Positions 58,260-64,000 of a stretch of 64,000 bases of DNA are shown here, piece by piece; within the stretch, counting starts at the first letter, position 1; the number at the start of each line of letters is the position of its first letter. The DNA is from Bacteroidaceae bacterium (GTDB lineage Bacteria; Bacteroidota; Bacteroidia; Bacteroidales; Bacteroidaceae). A program made the translations under genes and the position numbers. Under the pieces are notes generated by a model. The model did no database searches. It saw nothing but the letters and a program-made list of their open reading frames with translations, and was not told the origin of the DNA. The DNA lies in NCBI GenBank assembly GCA_024398615.1, contig JAKSIU010000002.1, positions 74,036 to 138,035 of the forward strand, read 5' to 3'.

Positions 58260-58913
58260 TCATTTCAGGTTTTCCAACAGGGGAATGCGTATGCCGCCGC
58301 GGCTCAGTTCTATGAGACCCTGGTCCTGCAGCGCATTGAGCTCCCTTGAAACGTTTATTCTGGTGGCGTCCAGAAGGACTGCCAGGTCATTCATCTTGAT
58401 GTACAGCTTCTTCTCTCCCTTGTGGTGGTCGGCCAGACTGCGTATGAAACGGATTATGCGTTCCCTGAGCTCCATCTCATCAATGCTCCATACGTCACTG
58501 TCCAGTTTCTGGACGCGGCCGCTCAGGATGTTGAGCATATTCATGCGGCAGATGTTGTACTTGCCTATTTCAGTATAGACGTACTGCTTGTCGATGAACA
58601 GGAAGTTGGCGCGTCCCACAGCCCGATAGTTGCGACGGTACAGGTTGTGCCGGCCGAACATGGAATAAGGTTCTATGAGGCAGGGCGTGCTGATGAGTTC
58701 GCGGAATTCGAAGCGGCCGTGTTCATCGGACCTGGAACTTTCGACAGTGCCACCCAGAAGGAAGGCGAAATGCGAGCATGTCCCGTTGCTTGAAATGACT
58801 GTCTCGCCGTCTTCAAAGCGGGCAAAATCGAACTTGACCTTCTGCAGGAGACTGTCAAAGTCAGCTTTCGTCATTCCCTGGAACAGAGGCAGACTCAGCA
58901 GCGTGTCGAACAT
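58260..58913 (-). CDS. Crp/Fnr-family transcriptional regulator
   Basis: A 217-residue regulator with an N-terminal cyclic-nucleotide-binding-like beta barrel (MFDTLLSLPLFQGMTKADFDSLL in outline, FARFEDGETVISSNGTCSHFAFLLGG region) and a C-terminal winged helix near residues 145-210 (KLYIKMNDLAVLLDATRINVSRELNALQDQGLIEL in outline). There is no Fnr-type N-terminal Cys cluster, and the cAMP-contact residues are not evident, so the ligand is unknown. ATG 58925 is possible but would lie six bases past the TATCTTTG box; ATG 58913 matches homologue starts. It is first in an operon with dCMP deaminase and S41 protease. Confidence 0.88.
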   Translation of the reverse strand: MFDTLLSLPLFQGMTKADFDSLLQKVKFDFARFEDGETVISSNGTCSHFAFLLGGTVESSRSDEHGRFEFRELISTPCLIEPYSMFGRHNLYRRNYRAVGRANFLFIDKQYVYTEIGKYNICRMNMLNILSGRVQKLDSDVWSIDEMELRERIIRFIRSLADHHKGEKKLYIKMNDLAVLLDATRINVSRELNALQDQGLIELSRGGIRIPLLENLK

Positions 58914-58930
58914 AGAATTTTCCATCGGTC

Positions 58931-58938
58931 CAAAGATA
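58931..58938 (-). promoter_or_regulatory. Putative -7 box of the Crp/Fnr operon (TATCTTTG)
   Basis: The minus strand reads TATCTTTG, 18 bases before ATG 58913. It helps choose that start over 58925. Confidence 0.58.
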
Positions 58939-58980
58939 ATGATTTTTTTCCCTGACGCTTGCATGTATGTGCCGATTTAG

Positions 58981-58988
58981 TATTTTTG
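58981..58988 (+). promoter_or_regulatory. Putative -7 box upstream of the ECF sigma gene (TATTTTTG)
   Basis: TATTTTTG matches TAnnTTTG, 87 bases before the sigma-factor ATG. The leader between contains two T tracts (ATTTTTTTC and GTTTTTTC) but no clean hairpin. An additional ECF-type autoregulated promoter closer to the gene cannot be excluded. Confidence 0.5.
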
Positions 58989-59074
58989 TGAAGAAAGCGA
59001 CACTGAAAAATTTTTTTCATCCGGCTGTAGTTTTTTCAGATTACCGGTGTCTATTGTGATGTAATCTTGAAACG

Positions 59075-59548
59075 ATGAACGATAAGGAACGTCAGTTCAC
59101 GACCATAGTGAACAAGCATAAACGCACTATTTATACCGTGTGCTATATGTTTTCGAATGACAGGAATGAGGTCGAGGACCTTTTCCAGGATATTCTTGTC
59201 AGGATGTGGAACGGTTTCGAGTCGTTTCGTGGTGAAAGCAGTCTGAATACATGGGTATGGCGGGTCAGTCTCAACACCTGTCTTAATTTTGAAAGAAGGA
59301 AGACCCGTGAGGGAGAACGTATTGAGCTCAATGTCGATATCACCCCGGCCGATGATGCCGATTATGATGCGATGCAGATCAGACAACTGCATGAGCGCAT
59401 CGGCAGGCTCGGCTTCATTGACCGGAGCATAATTCTTCTCTGGCTGGAGAACATGAGCTATGATGAGATAGGTGCCATAGTCGGTATAAGCGCTCAGAAT
59501 GTGTCTGTCAGACTGGTACGCATCAGAGAGAAGCTCAAGCGGATGTAA
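59075..59548 (+). CDS. ECF-type RNA polymerase sigma factor
   Basis: A 157-residue sigma-70-family factor with only regions 2 and 4. Region 2 includes YMFSNDRNEVEDLFQDILVRMWNGFESFRG in outline (residues 25-55), with the TWVWRVSLNTCLNFER segment of region 2.4. Region 4 is FIDRSIILLWLENMSYDEIGAIVGISAQNVSVRLVRIREKL in outline (residues 112-155). It probably directs stress or envelope responses. The next gene, 18 bases on, is a coiled-coil membrane protein that could be its membrane partner. No classical FecR-type or zinc-type anti-sigma protein is adjacent. Confidence 0.92.
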   Translation: MNDKERQFTTIVNKHKRTIYTVCYMFSNDRNEVEDLFQDILVRMWNGFESFRGESSLNTWVWRVSLNTCLNFERRKTREGERIELNVDITPADDADYDAMQIRQLHERIGRLGFIDRSIILLWLENMSYDEIGAIVGISAQNVSVRLVRIREKLKRM

Positions 59549-59566
59549 AACCTGAATTTTGGAATC

Positions 59567-60151
59567 ATGGAGGAAAATATCAACATATCGGAAGAACTGG
59601 AGCAGCTGAGGTCTGAATATGCCGTGCTCAAGAACAAGCTGGACGAGCAGGAGATAATCAATGACAGGATCATGCTGGATTCAGTACGCAGCAAGGTCGA
59701 TGTGATTGACAATAACGACAGGGTGATTATCGTGTGTTGTCTACTGGCAATGTTCTTTTCACCGGCTTACCATTATATATTCGGAGCGACCTGGTGGTTC
59801 TGCGGTGCGACTGCCCTGTTCATGGCATACGGGTGCTACTGTACGGTCAGACGTCACAGAAGTCTCTTCCTGACCTATAAGGTTGAAAAGGATATGCTTC
59901 CTCTGGTAAAGAAAATCAAGTATTTTCGCAGTGAGTACGCCAATTGGCTGAATGTAGGTCTGCCGTTGCTCATCGTGTGGGTGATATGGCTGTTCCTTGA
60001 AATCTTCTGGCATGCCGATAACAGACCTGTCGCATTGTTCCTGTCAGGTTGTGTCCTGGCCGGACTGTCCATTGGAGGTGCAATAGGACTGCGCATGCGC
60101 ACAAGGGTTATCCGTACCTGTGACGCCATTATCGGCCAGCTGAAACACTGA
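59567..60151 (+). CDS. Coiled-coil membrane protein, possible anti-sigma partner
   Basis: A 194-residue protein. Residues 5-45 are a charged amphipathic helix likely to form a coiled coil (ISEELEQLRSEYAVLKNKL in outline). Four hydrophobic helices follow in two pairs (residues about 53-90 and 128-170), separated by a basic cytosolic stretch (RRHRSLFLTYKVEKDM). It has no signal peptide. It starts 18 bases after the ECF sigma stop, an arrangement frequent in Bacteroidales. By position it may sequester the sigma factor through the N-terminal helix; this is inference, since no anti-sigma domain is recognisable. Confidence 0.78.
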   Translation: MEENINISEELEQLRSEYAVLKNKLDEQEIINDRIMLDSVRSKVDVIDNNDRVIIVCCLLAMFFSPAYHYIFGATWWFCGATALFMAYGCYCTVRRHRSLFLTYKVEKDMLPLVKKIKYFRSEYANWLNVGLPLLIVWVIWLFLEIFWHADNRPVALFLSGCVLAGLSIGGAIGLRMRTRVIRTCDAIIGQLKH

Positions 60152-60191
60152 ACGGACATGAGTTGAACAATAACAATTAAAAACAACAGAT

Positions 60192-60770
60192 ATGGAATTC
60201 TTTTCATCACTTGAACCGTTGCAGAAGCTGTTCTGGGCAATAGCAGGAGTCGCAACGCTGATTTTTCTCATTCAGACAATCCTCACGTTCATAGGACTGG
60301 GTGCTGATTCCGACATTGATGTCAGTACCGGTGATATGGATATGTCCGGCGATACCTCTGGAGATGATGCCCTTAACGGTGTGTTCTCGTTCCGCAACCT
60401 TGTGAATTTCCTTTTGGGATACGGCTGGGCTGGAGTCCTGCTCTATGGCGAAATCCAGAAGGGATGGGCGCTTCAGGCCGTGGCCATCATTACCGGACTG
60501 GCGCTGGTTGGCGCATTCGTGCTTATGTATCGTGCCATCATGAAACTCTCCCATGACGGCAGTTTCAGAATGGAGGAGGCCGTAGGTCTCAGAGCTTATG
60601 TGTATCTTCGCATTCCGGCATCAAGACAGGGGCGCGGTATCGTACAGATCAGCGTCAAAGGCTCTGTACATGAGATCGATGCTGTCACCGATGCGGGGGA
60701 ACCTATTCCGACAGGCGGATACGTTACGGTCAGGGAAGTCCTTGGCGAAGATCTGCTTCTCGTTGAGTGA
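60192..60770 (+). CDS. NfeD-like membrane protein
   Basis: A 192-residue protein with an N-terminal membrane helix (FWAIAGVATLIFLIQTILTFIG), an acidic Ser/Asp loop (residues 35-60), two further helices (about 72-115), and a C-terminal OB-fold-like domain (EEAVGLRAYVYLRIPASRQG in outline, GGYVTVREVLGEDLLLVE). The layout matches short NfeD proteins, which form operons with flotillins and are thought to help organise membrane domains. The flotillin gene begins 41 bases downstream. It lacks the long ClpP-like protease domain of other NfeD forms. Confidence 0.85.
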   Translation: MEFFSSLEPLQKLFWAIAGVATLIFLIQTILTFIGLGADSDIDVSTGDMDMSGDTSGDDALNGVFSFRNLVNFLLGYGWAGVLLYGEIQKGWALQAVAIITGLALVGAFVLMYRAIMKLSHDGSFRMEEAVGLRAYVYLRIPASRQGRGIVQISVKGSVHEIDAVTDAGEPIPTGGYVTVREVLGEDLLLVE

Positions 60771-60811
60771 TAATGCTATACATTGAATTAACCAACTAAA
60801 AATCAAACAAT

Positions 60812-62194
60812 ATGGACAGTAGTAATTTTCCAATTCTGGTAGTAATCTGCGTGGTCGTTCTGTTTATCCTGTTCGCAACGATCATCAGACGTTATCGCCG
60901 TTGTCCGTCGGACAAGATCCTTGTAGTATATGGCAAGACCGGTGGCGGCAGCGCCAAGTGTATTCACGGAGGTGGCAAGTTCGTATGGCCCGTCATCCAG
61001 GACTATTCTTATCTGAGCCTTACTCCTATTTCAATCGATGCCAACCTGACCAATGCCCTGTCAAAGCAGAACATCCGCGTTGACGTTCCCTGCCGTTTCA
61101 CAGTAGGTATTTCGACCGAGCCGGACAGCATGAACAATGCAGCCGAGCGTCTGCTGGGCCTGAGCGCTGAGGAAATCCAGGAACTTGCCCGCGATATCCT
61201 GTTCGGACAGCTCCGTCTGGTCATTGCAACCATGTCAATCGAGGAAATCAACAGCGACCGCGACACCTTCCTTGAGAAGATTGCAGGCAATGTTGAGGTC
61301 GAACTCAAGAAAATCGGTCTGAGACTCATCAACGTGAACGTCACCGATATCAAGGACGAATCGGGCTATATCCAGGCTCTCGGTAAGGAGGCTGCTGCAA
61401 AGGCAATCAACGAAGCTAAGGTCAGCGTTGCCGAGCAGGACAGAAACGGTGAAATCGGTAAGGCCGAGGCCGTCAAGGAGACCCGTATCCGTACGTCACA
61501 GGCTAACGCAATAGCCGTACAGGGTGAAAACAATGCAAAGGTCGATATTGCCAACTCTGAGGCTTTCCGCCGTGAGAAGGAGGCCGAGGCCAACCGTCTG
61601 GCAGTAACAGCCGAAAAGGTACAGCAGGCCAAGGCCCTGCAGGATGCCTACATTGCCGAGCGCGATGCTGAAAACGCCCGTGCCGAGCGCGAACGTTCAA
61701 CCCAGATGGCCAACATCCTTGTTGCCCAGCAGGTTGAAAAGGAACGTATCATTGTTGCCGCCGAAGCAGAAGCTGAAAAGATGCGCGTGAGCGCCAAGGG
61801 TGAGGCCGATGCCATCTTCGCCAAGATGGAGGCCGAGGCTAAGGGTTATTATGAGATTCTGACCAAGCAGGCTGCCGGTTACGACAAGATGGTGCAGGCT
61901 GCCGGAGGCGATGCTGCAAAGGCATTCATGCTGCTCATGAGCGAGAAGATGCCTGAACTCGTCAAGACTCAGGTCGAGGCCGTCAAGGGCATCAAGTTCG
62001 ACAATGTGACTGTTTGGGATTCAGGCAACAACGCAGACGGAAAGGGTTCGACCGCCAATTTCCTGAGCGGACTGATGAAGTCTGTTCCACCAATGTCCGA
62101 CCTTTTCAATCTGGCCGGTCTGAACCTGCCCGAGTATCTTGCCAAGAAGCAGGAACCCGCTAAGGACGAAGCTGAAATCATAGAAGAAAAGTAA
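60812..62194 (+). CDS. Flotillin-family SPFH-domain protein
   Basis: A 460-residue membrane scaffold. An N-terminal hairpin or helix (FPILVVICVVVLFILFATII) is followed by the SPFH/Band-7 domain (residues about 30-200: KILVVYGKTGGGSAKCIHGGG in outline, IRVDVPCRFTVGIST, INVNVTDIKDESGYI). A long Ala/Glu/Lys coiled coil (about 200-360) has the flotillin EA repeats (KAEAVKE, EAEAEKMRVSAKGEADA). The C-terminal part contains MLLMSEKMPELVK. Flotillins assemble ordered membrane patches. The NfeD gene upstream is the canonical partner. A strong terminator follows. Confidence 0.95.
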   Translation: MDSSNFPILVVICVVVLFILFATIIRRYRRCPSDKILVVYGKTGGGSAKCIHGGGKFVWPVIQDYSYLSLTPISIDANLTNALSKQNIRVDVPCRFTVGISTEPDSMNNAAERLLGLSAEEIQELARDILFGQLRLVIATMSIEEINSDRDTFLEKIAGNVEVELKKIGLRLINVNVTDIKDESGYIQALGKEAAAKAINEAKVSVAEQDRNGEIGKAEAVKETRIRTSQANAIAVQGENNAKVDIANSEAFRREKEAEANRLAVTAEKVQQAKALQDAYIAERDAENARAERERSTQMANILVAQQVEKERIIVAAEAEAEKMRVSAKGEADAIFAKMEAEAKGYYEILTKQAAGYDKMVQAAGGDAAKAFMLLMSEKMPELVKTQVEAVKGIKFDNVTVWDSGNNADGKGSTANFLSGLMKSVPPMSDLFNLAGLNLPEYLAKKQEPAKDEAEIIEEK

Positions 62195-62206
62195 AATGAT
62201 ATGTAT

Positions 62207-62250
62207 GAAAGTTGCCAGTGTCATACCGTGATATTGGCAACTTTCTTTTT
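62207..62250 (+). terminator. Terminator after the flotillin gene
   Basis: GAAAGTTGCCA (62207-62217) pairs perfectly with TGGCAACTTTC (62235-62245), with a 17-base loop and five T residues following. It ends 12 bases before the next gene. Confidence 0.9.
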
Positions 62251-62262
62251 GTAACGTAAGTC

Positions 62263-63021
62263 ATGAGTGCAGCATCGATGACCGCTTTCAGAAAATGCCG
62301 GAAAGGATCACTGGCCTTCTCAGTTCTGAGCGTTGTGTTTTTGATGGTATTATTATGCATGTTATACCCCCACTGTGCAGATCGTGGAGAGTATGATTAC
62401 GTTGTTACTGTCATGTTCGTTATGCTAACAGCATGTTGTCGGGCAATCGGTCCTATATGTGCGGTTCGGGCGAAACGAAAGGGGGAGTCAGCGCTGAAGC
62501 TATATGATGACAGGATAGAATACCGGCAGACAGTCTTTAAGGAAGAGTATGACAAGTATTATTTCCAGGATATGAAATCTGTGGAGATAAATGGGACTGA
62601 TGCAGCCCTCTCTTTTGTCAATGATGTTTCAAAAAAGATTGATTTCAACGATTTGGACTGCTACATGTATGACTTCTTTGAAGAAATACAGGCAAGATTC
62701 AAGGCGTATGGGGAGAGCAGTCAGTTGAATGCTGAAAACGGATCTCACATATTCAAATCAAAGTTCCATGAAGAAAAGGATGGCATTGCTAAGGTCAGGA
62801 AATATATTGATCTGATCTCAGGCGCCACAATGCTGGCTGTTCCCATGTGGGAATTATTAAAGTCTGTTCCTTTAATGAGAAAGAGTGAAAGAATTGTTTT
62901 TTCCAACTCCATGTTTACTTTCGTGCTGGTTATGGGTATCTTTGCGATGTTGGCAGTCATTGGTTCGCGCAAAGAAGGAAACAAGAAGGGAAAACGCAAG
63001 GCCGACAAGGAAAAATGGTAA
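62263..63021 (+). CDS. Membrane protein with PH-like central domain, function unknown
   Basis: A 252-residue protein. Two hydrophobic helices lie at about residues 20-40 and 46-65. A soluble stretch (residues 75-145) follows, with a pattern like bacterial PH domains (LKLYDDRIEYRQTVFKEEY, YYFQDMKSVEINGT, SKKIDFNDLD). Two weaker hydrophobic segments (about 185-200 and 213-232) and a Lys-rich end (NKKGKRKADKEKW) come last. The coding DNA looks more AT-rich, with less selected codon use than its neighbours, so it may be a recent arrival. It sits between the flotillin terminator and the xylanase gene, only four bases before the latter. No recognised family. Confidence 0.7.
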   Translation: MSAASMTAFRKCRKGSLAFSVLSVVFLMVLLCMLYPHCADRGEYDYVVTVMFVMLTACCRAIGPICAVRAKRKGESALKLYDDRIEYRQTVFKEEYDKYYFQDMKSVEINGTDAALSFVNDVSKKIDFNDLDCYMYDFFEEIQARFKAYGESSQLNAENGSHIFKSKFHEEKDGIAKVRKYIDLISGATMLAVPMWELLKSVPLMRKSERIVFSNSMFTFVLVMGIFAMLAVIGSRKEGNKKGKRKADKEKW

Positions 63022-63025
63022 CAAT

Positions 63026-64000
63026 ATGGATAAAACAGGTAGAATTGCAGCTGCAATGCTCTTGACACTTGCAGCGCTTGGAGCATCGGCACAGAAGAAA
63101 TATGAGATTGGTATTCCCTCGGATCCCGCGCATTACGGTTATCTGAAGGAATACCTTCCGCTTAAGGAGTACGTTAACACGGAGAAGTATCCGAATTTCA
63201 GGATAGCAGGGGCGACTACTGCCGATGCCTATCTGACATCGGACCTTACGAAAGGCATGATAAACTCAAATTTCGTGGAGACCGTGCCCGGCAATGCCAT
63301 GAAGATGGGAAGCTGTGTCGATGGCAACGGAAACATGAATTTCGGCACGGTGACCAAGTTTGTCAATGCTGCGACAGGGGCCGGACTGAATGTGTATGGA
63401 CACACTCTGGCATGGCATTCCCAGCAGCCGGGGACATGGCTGCGGAATCTTATCAAGGACAAACCTGCACCTGAGATTGCCGGAGCTGACATACCTGTCT
63501 ATGTGGCATTGGCCGAGAAGGATTTCCGCAAGACAAAGAGTGTTGGCTGGACTGCTGACAAGGCCCAGTACGGGTTCTCTCTGTCTTATTCCGATGCTGA
63601 TGGATTGAACATTCATACCACCAGAAGGTGCAATTCCTGGGAGGTGCAGTTCGTGTCAATGGACAACATCCTGATAGAGAAAGGCAAGACTTACCGGATG
63701 ACGATGACTGTCAGGGGAACGGCATCGGGCAAACTGCACAGCAAACTGGGCGACTGGAGCGTGGGCGCCACCGCCGACATACCTTTCACCAGTGAGTGGA
63801 AGGATGTCACCATAGACTACAAGTCGCAGGGCGGCAGTTTCCTTCTGCTTCAGTGCGGAGATTTTGTGGGTGACATCTACATACGCCGCATAGTGTTCGA
63901 GGAAAAGAAAATGGCCGTGGAGAAGACCGAGCAGCGCAGATGCATAGTGGTCAATGCTACAGACCGGAAAGCCGAAGTGTATGACAATCAGTTCTGGATA
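63026..64000 (+). CDS. Endo-1,4-beta-xylanase, GH10 interrupted by carbohydrate-binding insert (3' end beyond window)
   Basis: The first 325 codons of an exported enzyme; no stop occurs before the edge. A signal peptide (GRIAAAMLLTLAALGASAQ) is followed by the N-terminal part of a GH10 barrel (FRIAGATTADAYLTSDLTKG, MINSNFVETVPGNAMK, and the hallmark GHTLAWHSQQPGTWL near residue 124). After about residue 145 the barrel stops and a beta-sandwich CBM4/9/22-like module runs to about 295 (GLNIHTTRRCNSWEVQF in outline, YRMTMTVRGTASG, VGDIYIRRIVFEE). A second module seems to begin at RRCIVVNATD. Interrupted GH10 enzymes of this kind are known from Prevotella bryantii (Xyn10C). Both catalytic Glu residues lie beyond the window, so activity cannot be judged. 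Confidence 0.9.
   Translation, partial: MDKTGRIAAAMLLTLAALGASAQKKYEIGIPSDPAHYGYLKEYLPLKEYVNTEKYPNFRIAGATTADAYLTSDLTKGMINSNFVETVPGNAMKMGSCVDGNGNMNFGTVTKFVNAATGAGLNVYGHTLAWHSQQPGTWLRNLIKDKPAPEIAGADIPVYVALAEKDFRKTKSVGWTADKAQYGFSLSYSDADGLNIHTTRRCNSWEVQFVSMDNILIEKGKTYRMTMTVRGTASGKLHSKLGDWSVGATADIPFTSEWKDVTIDYKSQGGSFLLLQCGDFVGDIYIRRIVFEEKKMAVEKTEQRRCIVVNATDRKAEVYDNQFWI

Noticed and set aside
1-64000. Mobile elements, prophage or defence islands
   Set aside because: No transposase, integrase, recombinase, toxin-antitoxin or restriction gene was seen; nearly all genes are housekeeping or envelope functions.

Overview
The window is chromosomal DNA from a member of the order Bacteroidales, most like a Prevotella- or Paraprevotella-type gut or rumen anaerobe. 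The signs are: repeated promoter boxes of the Bacteroidetes form TAnnTTTG; families typical of the phylum (DUF4468, Porin_10-like porin, GPH transporter, histone-H1-like protein, long PPi-dependent phosphofructokinase, plug-and-barrel outer-membrane proteins); pyruvate:ferredoxin oxidoreductase; and a GH10 xylanase interrupted by carbohydrate-binding insertions. Base composition looks close to 50% GC and coding density is very high. No stretch over 300 bases lacks a gene; the longest gap (17197-17463) holds an attenuator. I saw no insertion sequence, phage, CRISPR array or rRNA.

Layout. 1-3243: 3' part of nifJ. 3360-6519: translationally coupled cassette of an FMN hydroxyacid-dehydrogenase-like enzyme, a GPH sugar symporter and a TIM-barrel isomerase. 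6481-10640 (minus): uvrA and a BrkB-type membrane protein. 10726-14424: purL. 14494-17196 (minus): aminotransferase and a GH-like secreted hydrolase. 17313-20211: Trp-rich leader peptide and attenuator, then trpB2 and an M20 dipeptidase. 20205-21692: two divergent secreted proteins of unknown role. 21838-27239: tripartite RND efflux operon. 27252-29929: divergent lipid kinase and PFP. 30110-32796: repeat-rich secreted protein and FadL-like barrel. 32831-36195 (minus): DUF4468 protein, J-like membrane protein, porin. 36399-37566: histone-like protein and a glycine-rich secreted protein. 37734-44121: small conserved protein, amidase/golvesin-like protein, small protein, YgiQ radical SAM enzyme, TlpA lipoprotein. 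44142-53863 (minus): OMP barrel, lipoate ligase, gcvT, gcvH, gcvPA, gcvPB, lpdA, nitrilase. 53915-54708 (minus): TPR protein and tRNA-Tyr. 54831-56212: recF and a DciA-like protein. 56226-58913 (minus): Crp/Fnr regulator, dCMP deaminase, S41 protease. 59075-63021: ECF sigma factor, coiled-coil membrane protein, NfeD, flotillin, PH-like membrane protein. 63026 to the edge: GH10 xylanase, 5' part.

The most notable element is a complete-looking classical transcription attenuator in front of trpB2: a 20-residue leader peptide with three Trp codons, an antiterminator whose 5' arm ends at the leader stop codon, and a competing terminator just before the gene. A second theme is TAnnTTTG promoter boxes placed only a few bases upstream of start codons, implying very short leaders. 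The glycine cleavage cluster is complete and self-contained (T, H, split P, L and a lipoate ligase). All assignments come from reading the sequence and recalled family knowledge; no database search was run.
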